From a virus, in IMG/VR virus record IMGVR_UViG_3300028430_000414, positions 1 through 32,529 of that record: a DNA stretch of 32,529 bases; one strand, given 5' to 3'. A model generated the notes under the pieces. The model worked only from the letters and a program-made list of their open reading frames with translations, was not told where the DNA came from and did not search any database. Positions 15,495 through 22,013 of the stretch are shown here, piece after piece (within the stretch, counting starts at the first letter, position 1; each line of letters begins with the position of its first letter). Position numbers and translations under genes: made by a program.

Positions 15495-16154
15495 TTATGC
15501 AAAGTTAAAAACCGTTACAGGTCCAGAACTTTCCGCACTCACTGAGTATTGTCCTTCCGCGTCGTAGTCTCCAGACACAGAAAGCTCAGTGATCTTGAAG
15601 CAACCCTCGTATACGCGACCAGCTTTTGCGTCGATTAACGCCAAGCAAGTCAGTCGGTTGTTCAAGAAGTCTTGGAAAAATTCTTGGAACACGGGCTCGT
15701 TTGTCCATACGCCAGAACCTGACATTGAAGCAGAACGAACGCCAGCGCCGTCGAGCATAGAAGACCACTCGTCAGACGACACGTTTGTGATGTCTACGGC
15801 TTCAGAGCTGAGAGCGAATTCTTTAGAGCGCAGTCCGCCCAAGTTTCTGAAAACGAGAGCTTCAACAACCGCCGAAGTCGCATTCATAATCAGCGCAGCG
15901 CCAGTCAATGTCGCTTTTACTCTGATTGTGTCGACGTCAACAACCGTGTGAACGATGAAAAAATCATCGACGTTGATGATTGTATTCGCGCCAACTGCGG
16001 TGAACTTCACGATGTCGCCGACCTTTGCGCCGTGACCAGTGATTTCGATGTCCGCCGAAGCGTTGGTCGTTGAAATCGCAGTGAACTCTTTGCATTTTTT
16101 CAGCAATAGGTCCTTACCGCCGACTTCGTTTTGTGCCGTGTTACAAGTAGCCAT
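15495..16154 (-). CDS. Major tail tube protein with inserted domain
   Basis: The 219-residue protein has hallmarks of TP901-1/GTA-type major tail proteins. GGKDLLLK occurs at residues 12-19. After an insertion come LRSKEFALSSEAVDITN, DGAGVRSASMSGSGVW, the helix FQEFFQDFL, and the terminal strands YEGCFKITELSVSGDYD and GQYSVSAESSGPVTVF. Between residues 22 and 98 lies an extra beta-rich stretch (TGHGAKVGDIVKFTA, then IVHTVVDVDTIRVKAT) that ordinary members lack. It polymerises into the hollow tail tube. Position between tail terminator and chaperones agrees. It starts immediately after the stop of the upstream gene (TAAAATG). Confidence 0.88.
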   Translation of the reverse strand: MATCNTAQNEVGGKDLLLKKCKEFTAISTTNASADIEITGHGAKVGDIVKFTAVGANTIINVDDFFIVHTVVDVDTIRVKATLTGAALIMNATSAVVEALVFRNLGGLRSKEFALSSEAVDITNVSSDEWSSMLDGAGVRSASMSGSGVWTNEPVFQEFFQDFLNNRLTCLALIDAKAGRVYEGCFKITELSVSGDYDAEGQYSVSAESSGPVTVFNFA

Positions 16155-16155
16155 T

Positions 16156-16569
16156 TTAAGCCTCCCCTATCATAAGGTTAAATCTTTGAATTCCGTGCAT
16201 TGTTACGTTGTCGGCATCGACGATGACTTCAACGAAAACCTGTCTGAAATTGATGATGTTCCAGCCGTCAATACAGATGTTAACCGTATGCAAGAGACGA
16301 TCAACTTCGGCCTGTATTTGCTGGACCTTTTTCCGTCCGCGATTCTCTGACTGGTCCCAAACGTGAATTGTGACTTCCGCGGCGAATCCCCTGTGCGTGT
16401 GACTTGATCGGTCTGTGAACGTCGCCTCTCCGATCGTGACGTATGGAAAGGCTTGGTCCTGCGGAACTGACGTCGAATCGAATACGCCAGCGACTAGAGC
16501 CATCAACGGAGCGTCCGCCGTCAGCACTTCCCAAAGCGTTTTTTGTAGTTCCTGAGGAGCCCACGTCAT
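16156..16569 (-). CDS. Tail terminator / completion protein (DUF3168-like)
   Basis: The 137-residue protein shows the pattern of the DUF3168 family: an N-terminal helix (LQKTLWEVLTAD), APLMALVAGVFDS, then AFPYVTIGEATFTDRS, a strand with VTIHVWDQSENRGRKKVQQI and a C-terminal strand pair. Members cap the tail tube and join it to the head. It is coupled by ATGA to the upstream gp10-like gene and lies directly before the tail tube gene, the standard order. No unusual residues are evident. Confidence 0.82.
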   Translation of the reverse strand: MTWAPQELQKTLWEVLTADAPLMALVAGVFDSTSVPQDQAFPYVTIGEATFTDRSSHTHRGFAAEVTIHVWDQSENRGRKKVQQIQAEVDRLLHTVNICIDGWNIINFRQVFVEVIVDADNVTMHGIQRFNLMIGEA

Positions 16570-17012
16570 TTAAAAAATTCCTTCATGAAGTTATCATACG
16601 CCGTTCGCGTGATTTTCGCGAGGTTCGCGCTGGTCATTTTCAACGCCGTCGACAGCCATGGGCGCGGAGCCATTGTCTGAGTTCCGAACTCAAGCCATGC
16701 GCCGTATTTCAGGTTCGTGCCAACCAGGGCCGCTGTTCCCTCGCCACGCTCAACGCGAATAGACTGCACCAATCGACCAAGGTCTGTGTTCGGTGGGTCT
16801 CCAGGCTTCGAAACTGCCACCTTTCGGCGCGGGTTGTATCGAATGGCGGGGGTTCCGTCGGTGTTTTCGTTGATCAGTTTGATTGCGGCGTTGCGAATTT
16901 CCAATGCGATCAGCGCGTTCGTTTGACGCTCAAGTTCCTTTAAATTGCCGCCAAATGAGCTCAGCTTGTCGAGTTTCTTCAGCTTGCGAGTAACCTTTGC
17001 TGTGAATTTCAA
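16566..17012 (-). CDS. HK97 gp10-like tail component
   Basis: This family has a basic helical N-terminus (LKFTAKVTRKLKKLD), a helix (IALEIRNAAIKLINE) and the conserved end LKYGAWLEFGTQTMAPRPWL. All of these are present in the 148-residue product. I choose the TTG at 17012, which forms a TTGA overlap with the upstream stop and has AAGGAAGGGG about eight bases upstream. An ATG at 17051 would add 13 residues with no family match and a 43-base overlap. The role is in joining or completing the tail end near the neck. Confidence 0.82.
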   Translation of the reverse strand: MKFTAKVTRKLKKLDKLSSFGGNLKELERQTNALIALEIRNAAIKLINENTDGTPAIRYNPRRKVAVSKPGDPPNTDLGRLVQSIRVERGEGTAALVGTNLKYGAWLEFGTQTMAPRPWLSTALKMTSANLAKITRTAYDNFMKEFFK

Positions 17013-17347
17013 GACGCCACCCCTTCCTTGACCTTGATAACAATCCACCATTTCCGCTCGTCCACGTACTGGACCGAGTGAATCTGAAATAGTCTGCTAC
17101 CGTATCGGAAGCGGTCGGCTGCTTTATTAGGCAAATGATCTAAGGTGTTTCGAATGACGATTTCGTGGTCATAAACGTCTTCCAGTTTCTGCGCGAAGAC
17201 TCGCTCAATCCCGGACTTGGGTGTGATTTTTGCCCAACATTCTTGAACTAAATTCCACGCCAGCGTAGCACCGCCCTGACCGTCTGGCGTTTGCGCCAAG
17301 CGTTCGAGTTGAATGCGATGTCTAAGCTCGGCGATCTTAATATCCAT
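17009..17347 (-). CDS. Head-tail joining / head closure protein (SPP1 gp16-like)
   Basis: The 112-residue protein has the head closure signature: ELRHRIQLERLAQTPDGQGG near the N-terminus, then a segment WAKITP, FAQKLEDVYDHEIVIRN and a C-terminal strand FQIHSVQYVDERKWWIVIKV. Such proteins bind below the connector ring and retain the packaged DNA. The gene starts eleven bases inside the end of the connector gene. Its stop overlaps the TTG start of the gp10-like gene. Confidence 0.85.
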   Translation of the reverse strand: MDIKIAELRHRIQLERLAQTPDGQGGATLAWNLVQECWAKITPKSGIERVFAQKLEDVYDHEIVIRNTLDHLPNKAADRFRYGSRLFQIHSVQYVDERKWWIVIKVKEGVAS

Positions 17348-17990
17348 TAAACCCCAGGCGCGTGCGCTTGTAAGGGGCCATCATAAGAGACACAACGGAC
17401 GGAATAGCGACTTGCTTTTCGTCCCCGCGATGCTCATACAAGTGCGCCACAAGTTCTAAGACGGCTTGCTTTATCGTTGGTGGAACTTCCGCCGCCGTCG
17501 CAGCCATTCCAGCGGTGAATTTTATTTCGATGCCGTTGAGTTTTCGTAGAATTGTGGTGGGCCATACGCCCCCAAGAGGTAGTGCGACCCGACCAATAGA
17601 GCCAACACTATCAACAATATAACCAGAAGCAGGAAAAAGTTCAGCAACGCCATCGTCAGCGTAAGTGTTAAATTCAAGAACTTGTCGAACAGGTCCGATG
17701 AGCATTTCGATTTCTTCGGCGCCGGTGTATAGTTCGGAAATTGGCATTTCGCGAACACCATCCCACCACATGCCCCCGCGCACGCGCGTAGGCCAGCAAT
17801 CAAGATACTGCGCCCAGGTTTGCTCGATGAACCGTTGGTCACAATAGTCCTCAAGCCTTTGCGTTGCGGCCTCGATCATTAGAGCTATTCTTGAGTCCTC
17901 GCTTGCTCCGTCCACTCTTAGGTAGTCTTTTGCTTCCTGAACCGTCACCGGCTGTTCGAGAGCTGCTGCGAGTTTTTTCAATAGCGCCAT
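17337..17990 (-). CDS. Head-tail connector protein (gp6-like)
   Basis: From the ATG at 17990 (MALLKKLAAALEQ) the product has 217 residues. It shows the connector pattern PVTVQEAKDYLRVDG, SRIALMIEAATQRLEDYC and a C-terminal helix PTIKQAVLELVAHLYEHRG. Members add a ring beneath the portal. An ATG at 18104 is also open, but that region overlaps another likely gene and has no family resemblance. The connector frame shares about 140 bases with the end of the gene at 17851-18147, which is unusually long for this region. A loop rich in Trp and Arg (RVRGGMWWDGVR) is seen about residues 72-83. Confidence 0.85.
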   Translation of the reverse strand: MALLKKLAAALEQPVTVQEAKDYLRVDGASEDSRIALMIEAATQRLEDYCDQRFIEQTWAQYLDCWPTRVRGGMWWDGVREMPISELYTGAEEIEMLIGPVRQVLEFNTYADDGVAELFPASGYIVDSVGSIGRVALPLGGVWPTTILRKLNGIEIKFTAGMAATAAEVPPTIKQAVLELVAHLYEHRGDEKQVAIPSVVSLMMAPYKRTRLGFNGY

Positions 17991-18147
17991 TTTTCGGCTC
18001 CTCCATGGGCACGGCCAAACCAAAATTGATAAACCGCTGCGCTTCTTGCGCGTCGAGTTCATAGCCAAGTCCTGCGCGGAGTAAATCCTCCCGACCGTCA
18101 GCAAATTGGACCGGCATATTGGTCAGCATGTAAATCCATTTCTTCAT
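17851..18147 (-). CDS. Small phage protein between MCP region and connector, 98 aa
   Basis: The ATG at 18147 is preceded by AGGGA with six bases of spacing. The first 50 residues are well formed (YMLTNMPVQFADGRED, LLRAGLGYELDAQEAQRF, INFGLAVPMEE). They resemble small proteins often found between capsid and connector genes in siphoviruses, which carry a DxxEAxRxxxxGxA-type motif. The second half (from about residue 55) is a Ser, Lys and Arg-rich low-complexity tail that runs antiphase over the start of the connector gene. The tail may be disordered, or the shared bases may be constrained mainly by the connector. Its ATG lies ten bases after the T run of a terminator-like hairpin. Confidence 0.6.
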   Translation of the reverse strand: MKKWIYMLTNMPVQFADGREDLLRAGLGYELDAQEAQRFINFGLAVPMEEPKNGAIEKTRSSSRTAGDGSGSKRLPKSGRSKRGLKNSSNDRGRNAKA

Positions 18148-18157
18148 TTCAATCCCT

Positions 18158-18211
18158 AAAAAAGAGGCGGGCAATTTCCTTACTTTTACGCAAGTCCCTC
18201 CAACCCGCCTC
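18158..18211 (-). terminator. Intrinsic terminator-like hairpin after the capsid genes
   Basis: An 8-bp perfect G+C-rich inverted repeat, gaggcggg at 18164-18171 and cccgcctc at 18204-18211, is separated by 32 bases. On the minus-strand transcript the second arm is followed at once by six U residues (18163-18158). It lies after the putative decoration protein and before the connector-region genes. The long loop makes it a less efficient terminator. It may serve to lower expression of the tail genes relative to the capsid genes, or to stabilise the capsid mRNA end. Confidence 0.6.
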
Positions 18212-18233
18212 GACCATTCAAATCAATTGATGG

Positions 18234-18638
18234 TTATAAAGGAGGCATTTTTTCTGGATCGTGAGAAATTGCAACGACAGAAGTGGTAACGGAAACCGTG
18301 CCGCTGATGTCTAATTGCAAGCGAGCATATCTTTTTCCGCCTCGGTATTCTACCAAGTGCGTTTGAGATTGCTCTGCAGGCGTGTCCAACTCTTTCACGA
18401 GTGGAGCAACGCCTTCGTAGACTTGAGTAACGTCAACAAACGTCACGTTGTCGTCAGAGTGCTGCAATTTCAAGCCGATTTTATTCGTGCCAGAGAATGC
18501 GAACGCGCCAACTGCAACGATGAACGCCAAGCTGTTTATGCTCTGACAGTCAATTCCCGCAGTGTTTGCGTCAGCAGTGAGCGTTTGAGGCGCCAAAGCC
18601 AATTGATGATACTGTTTAAGTTTTTGATTCTTCCACAT
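18234..18638 (-). CDS. Putative capsid decoration or auxiliary protein, 134 aa
   Basis: This gene directly follows the major capsid gene with only a base between stop and start. The 134-residue protein is beta-rich. It contains NSLAFIVAVGAFAFSGTNK, then KIGLKLQHSDDNVTFVD, a pattern shared by many small phage proteins found next to capsid genes, and a C-terminal strand pair. No signal peptide or enzyme motif is present. I infer that it decorates or stabilises the capsid shell. The evidence is its position and beta-sheet character. Confidence 0.55.
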   Translation of the reverse strand: MWKNQKLKQYHQLALAPQTLTADANTAGIDCQSINSLAFIVAVGAFAFSGTNKIGLKLQHSDDNVTFVDVTQVYEGVAPLVKELDTPAEQSQTHLVEYRGGKRYARLQLDISGTVSVTTSVVAISHDPEKMPPL

Positions 18639-18639
18639 A

Positions 18640-19818
18640 TTACACCGACACTTTCAGAAGCTTAAGAGCTTCGAAATTCTTCACACCACCGCCAACGCGT
18701 TTAGTTGTGTAGAACTTGATGAATGGTTTAGCCGTGAACGGGTCACGCAGTACGCGGATACCGATACGATCAACGATTTGATAAGCTTGTCTCATGTCAC
18801 CGAAAGCGGCAACAAGGTTCCCCGCTGCTACTGTAGGCATATCTTGGAACTCAACGATTTCATAACCGAGGATTGAACCCGCAGTTTGACCGTCAAGACC
18901 TGGCGCCCACAAATAACGTCCGTCTAAGTCCTTCAACAAGCGAGCAACTTTGATTGCATCTCGGCTCATGAAGTACTTCGCGTTCGGTTTATACGCAGTT
19001 TTCAAAGAGTACATGAGATTGATCAAAGAATCGCCAGTGATAGTCGTTGCGCTTCCAGAGTTCACTTGCTCGACTTGGAAAAATCCAGTTCCAGCAGCAT
19101 AGCTCAAGAAACCTTTTGCTTTTTTCACGCCATCGCCAGAAACAAAAGCCGCATTTTCAAAGCGAGCGAAACGATCAGCAACTTTCTCAGCCAACCATGC
19201 TTCCATATTGATAGCAGCATCGTCCAAAAGACGTTGAGTGGCTTGAGGTTCTGCGTACAACTCATGAACAGGAATTTCGATCATGTTCAATTTAGGAGTT
19301 GATGTTTCAGGACGCGCTTCAACTTCGCCAACCCATCCCGCACCAGCTTCATCGAGGTCCTGGAGGATTTCGAGTGAGCTTGAGCTGATAGTTTGAACAG
19401 AAGCGTGTTGTCTCATTGGAGACGTTTCGAAAACCTTCTTCACGATTTCAGAAGAAGTTTGAGGAGTGATGAGCAGGCCCCCGTCTTCGTCAGAGTCAGA
19501 CGAAAGGGCTTTGATTTCCATTTCATTCAGACCTTTTCTCAAATAACCATCGAACAATTTAGCAGCCTTCACTTCAGTTTCAGTTCGCTGTCCTTTTTGT
19601 TCTGCGGGTTGCTGAGATCGCGCCATTGCAGTTTTGATTTGCGCGAGTTCATCGGACTTCTTTTGAACTTCTTCGTTCAATTTGTCCACTTTTTCTTGAA
19701 GGTCTGCCGGAGCATAACCCTTTGTTTCCAGAGCCTTAATGCGAGCTTCGTTCGCAGACTTAAACTCTGAAAATGCTGACTGAAGATCAGTCAATACCTT
19801 TGTAGTATCCATTTGCAT
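18640..19818 (-). CDS. Major capsid protein, HK97 fold with scaffolding domain
   Basis: The 392-residue protein has an N-terminal helical delta domain (about residues 1-105, coiled coil with many Lys and Glu). It acts as internal scaffold and is removed by the prohead protease. The HK97 core follows: GGLLITPQTSSEIVKK, SPMRQHASVQTISSSSLEI, a helix EAWLAEKVADRFARFEN, FVSGDG, then AGSILGYEIVEFQDMP and AFGDMRQAYQIVDRIGIRVL. The core ends with a typical strand pair. A second ATG at 19812 has better spacing from AAGGAG, so the true start may be two codons later. It follows the protease gene, as usual. Confidence 0.95.
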   Translation of the reverse strand: MQMDTTKVLTDLQSAFSEFKSANEARIKALETKGYAPADLQEKVDKLNEEVQKKSDELAQIKTAMARSQQPAEQKGQRTETEVKAAKLFDGYLRKGLNEMEIKALSSDSDEDGGLLITPQTSSEIVKKVFETSPMRQHASVQTISSSSLEILQDLDEAGAGWVGEVEARPETSTPKLNMIEIPVHELYAEPQATQRLLDDAAINMEAWLAEKVADRFARFENAAFVSGDGVKKAKGFLSYAAGTGFFQVEQVNSGSATTITGDSLINLMYSLKTAYKPNAKYFMSRDAIKVARLLKDLDGRYLWAPGLDGQTAGSILGYEIVEFQDMPTVAAGNLVAAFGDMRQAYQIVDRIGIRVLRDPFTAKPFIKFYTTKRVGGGVKNFEALKLLKVSV

Positions 19819-19832
19819 TTTCTCCTTGTTAG

Positions 19833-20483
19833 TTAGGCTCTGATCGTCGAAATCAATTTCTGTAATGATTGCTCTAGGAGCGGATCATTTCCGTCGGCGG
19901 CTTCACCATGAAGTGCCATCTCGATTTGTAAATCAGTAAACCCTTGTTGCTTTAATTGTCTAAAATGTTCTTTGAGCCATGCTTGTCGAGCGTCGTCCGG
20001 CTGGGATTTCATCGACGTGATCATGGCTTCAGTGTTCATTGGAAATGTTACGAGAGAGTATTCGAAAAGTTTAAGTTCCTTCAGGCGTCTCACCATTGGT
20101 TTTTCGCGGTCTGGTTCGGCCTTCACCACCATGTACCCGATCGACAGCCCCATTTTCGCGCCCATCTCCTGCGCCGTTTTCGCCAGCGAGTATTTTTCGC
20201 GCGCGCTTTGCACGTTCAAATCTAGCTTTCCTTCGACGTAGAGCCCTTTTTCGTCCTCCTCCGCGCGGAGGTTCCATCCAATCTGTTTCGTCGGGTCGTG
20301 ATCCGCCAAGATCGGCCACAAGCCCTTGGACTCCTTGATGGACTTCTTGAAAGCGCCCTTGTCCACTACGTCCATCCCCAGATCGACGTTTCCGAACGTG
20401 GACGCGAAGCCACGAATCATTCCGTTGCTGTCGGCGTCTTTGATCTCTAGGTCGAATGATTTGACTTCTACTTTTGGCGTCAT
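19833..20483 (-). CDS. Prohead protease (HK97 family, peptidase S78)
   Basis: This 216-residue serine protease matures the capsid. It has the conserved N-terminal GMIRGFASTFGNVD, a GAFKKSIKES helix, and catalytic His62 in ILADHDPTKQIGW. Catalytic Ser114 is in GLSIGY, and the region LKLFEYSLVTFPMN follows. The C-terminal 60 residues are a helical extension rich in Gln and Lys. Its start overlaps the upstream Ig-like gene by ATGA. It lies directly upstream of the capsid gene that it processes, in the normal order. Confidence 0.93.
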   Translation of the reverse strand: MTPKVEVKSFDLEIKDADSNGMIRGFASTFGNVDLGMDVVDKGAFKKSIKESKGLWPILADHDPTKQIGWNLRAEEDEKGLYVEGKLDLNVQSAREKYSLAKTAQEMGAKMGLSIGYMVVKAEPDREKPMVRRLKELKLFEYSLVTFPMNTEAMITSMKSQPDDARQAWLKEHFRQLKQQGFTDLQIEMALHGEAADGNDPLLEQSLQKLISTIRA

Positions 20484-20779
20484 TTGATGACCTTCCTGTC
20501 ATTTTCGAGTCCCACGTTTAGGCCTTTTTCAAACAAAACATGATAAACGTCGTCGCCGATAGCGACTTCAGCCATGAAGTTTTGCTTTTCGCCCACCTTT
20601 AAACCTTGAATTTCAAAGTCTTCGAGGTCAAGTTCGATTTTACCTTCAGTCTCGTCAATAATACGATATGAGTTTTTTTCGAGCGTGTGACCATTTTCGT
20701 ATTGGAATTGGACTTTGATAGAGTCAACGGCTTGCAGGTTGAACGGGTTCCCGAATTCATTAATTATTCTCAACTTCAT
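20480..20779 (-). CDS. Small Ig-like beta-sandwich protein, BppU N-domain-like pattern
   Basis: The 99-residue protein is an alternating-strand sequence: NEFGNPFNLQAVDSIKVQF, then IDETEGKIELDLEDFE and FMAEVAIGDDVYHVLF, ending GLNVGLEND. This resembles the small domains (for example the N-terminal domain of BppU) that phages use to anchor fibres. It is translationally coupled at both ends (ATGA). Its placement beside a second Ig-like gene and downstream of fibre genes suggests part of a surface cassette. The BppU likeness is a pattern resemblance, not a verified homology. Confidence 0.5.
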   Translation of the reverse strand: MKLRIINEFGNPFNLQAVDSIKVQFQYENGHTLEKNSYRIIDETEGKIELDLEDFEIQGLKVGEKQNFMAEVAIGDDVYHVLFEKGLNVGLENDRKVIK

Positions 20780-21117
20780 TTGATCACTCCCGTGATGTAT
20801 TCGGATTGAGTCTTCTTGGACTTTACCATGCCAGTGATGAATTTAGACGGGGGCTGGACCTTTGCCATGGGCCAAAATTGCTCCGCCACATCCGCATAGT
20901 CTTCGGAGTTCGTGATTTTATAGGTAGCAATCAAGGCAAAATCCGGCTGTTCTTCTTCCGTGTTCAGATACAACCCGTCGCCAGCATGGAATAAATACGT
21001 TTGCTTGTACAGCTTCCCTTGGGTGTCGTACAAATCGGCGCGCACTTTAGCGGCTGGGTTCGAGTCCCAGAGCTTCAAAGCCAATGTGATGCGTTCTCCG
21101 ACGGTTGTTTTTGTCAC
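20776..21117 (-). CDS. Small Ig-like virion-type protein, 113 aa
   Basis: Starts at GTG 21117 with a GTGA overlap with the preceding gene. The 113 residues begin as VGERITLALKLWDSN and continue with VRADLYDTQGKLYKQT, HAGDGLYLNTEEE and ATYKITNSEDYADV. This is a common beta-sandwich pattern in phage genes near fibre and capsid proteins. The last 30 residues hold a near-repeated ITGxxK step (ITGMVK, ITGVIK). It lies between the papain-like gene and the BppU-like gene in one operon. Function is not known. A fibre-anchoring or decoration role is inferred. Confidence 0.5.
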   Translation of the reverse strand: MTKTTVGERITLALKLWDSNPAAKVRADLYDTQGKLYKQTYLFHAGDGLYLNTEEEQPDFALIATYKITNSEDYADVAEQFWPMAKVQPPSKFITGMVKSKKTQSEYITGVIK

Positions 21118-21641
21118 TTGTATTCCCCATCGAACTCACCGACAGAATATTGACGGGCCACGCGTGACGCCTCAACCAAGTCCACAGTGTCAAATTGCTC
21201 ATCGAGCTTCACTCCGTATGCGTACGCAACGAAACGCGCGATGATTTCCGAGCAAACAGCTCCCTTTTCGTGATTGAGAATGACTCTCGATAAAATTCTT
21301 TTCAATTGAACGAACGTATTCTGCGCCTGAATCAAGATCAGTTGCGCGATTGAGTAGTTTTCGTTCTTGGCGATCAGCTTTTCAAGAAATTCCAGCGCCA
21401 AGTAAGGCATCACTTCAGGACGTTTCATGGTGTAGCTGTCAATGACTGCATAATCCTTGAGCCAATCCCCGTATGCGATCTTGCGCGCGCGCGGGTAAAC
21501 CGCGTCATATACGACCATTCCGTTGTCCGTTATGGCCATGATTGCCATGTGACTGAAAGGGATTTTCTGCATATACATGATCAACCGTGCGAGCGGATTG
21601 AATTTCTTGCGTGATGTGCATTCAAAAACCACAAATTCCAT
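21114..21641 (-). CDS. Papain-fold NlpC/P60-like (YiiX-type) protein
   Basis: From the ATG at 21641 (TAATG overlap) the protein has 175 residues. It begins EFVVFECTSRKKFNP. A histidine segment (IPFSHMAIMAI, then VYDAVYPRARK) precedes a C-terminal cysteine segment (KGAVCSEIIARFV). A histidine before the cysteine is the permuted order of the YiiX/LRAT branch of NlpC/P60 proteins. Such enzymes hydrolyse amide or thioester bonds. A peptidoglycan or host-protein substrate is possible. It is in the capsid-side fibre cassette, far from the endolysin, so a virion-associated role is an inference. Confidence 0.6.
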   Translation of the reverse strand: MEFVVFECTSRKKFNPLARLIMYMQKIPFSHMAIMAITDNGMVVYDAVYPRARKIAYGDWLKDYAVIDSYTMKRPEVMPYLALEFLEKLIAKNENYSIAQLILIQAQNTFVQLKRILSRVILNHEKGAVCSEIIARFVAYAYGVKLDEQFDTVDLVEASRVARQYSVGEFDGEYK

Positions 21642-22003
21642 TATAGCGTCATCCCTAAACGCCAAATTGCATCGATTTCCGCAGGGGTTTTGCCTACGAT
21701 TTGACCAATCTGAGCGACCAAAGGGTTTATTCTTTTAAAAGCGATGCTGTATTCCCACTCGACTTGCGCCAGCGATTTGTTTGGCTCCGGCAGTTGTGCA
21801 ATCGCATTCTCGATTTGTTGAATTGAAATCCCGCTCAAAATCAGAGCTTGTCTGACCTGACGTGGAGTGATGTCCGGCAATGCGTCTGAAGGATTGCGCG
21901 CCATTTCTGCAAGCTTCGCATTGATAACCGCCTCCGGTGTTCCGGCTGGGAATTCAATCGTTCCCACAATGTTTCCCTGAAAGTCCAAAATATTTCTAGT
22001 CAT
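21641..22003 (-). CDS. Small protein resembling tail fibre assembly or XkdW-like proteins
   Basis: The ATG at 22003 has AAGGAG seven bases upstream and follows the glycine-rich fibre gene. The 120-residue product starts TRNILDFQGNIVGTIEFPAG. Its middle reads DITPRQVRQALILSGIS, then AQVEWEYSIAFKRINPLV, a pattern common in small phage proteins that sit next to fibres. A role as fibre chaperone is inferred from this position. It is coupled by TAATG to the papain-like gene. Confidence 0.6.
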   Translation of the reverse strand: MTRNILDFQGNIVGTIEFPAGTPEAVINAKLAEMARNPSDALPDITPRQVRQALILSGISIQQIENAIAQLPEPNKSLAQVEWEYSIAFKRINPLVAQIGQIVGKTPAEIDAIWRLGMTL

Positions 22004-22013
22004 TGTTCACTCC

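Noticed and set aside
17991-18104. Upstream ATG at 18104 as start of the connector protein
   Set aside because: The additional 38 residues have no family likeness, overlap the 98-residue gene entirely and lack a ribosome site. The family pattern begins just after the ATG at 17990.
20071-20502. 143-codon ORF, minus strand, in another frame of the prohead protease
   Set aside because: It is a shadow frame: very Arg/Gly-rich with no structure, while the protease frame has His62 and Ser114 and all family motifs.
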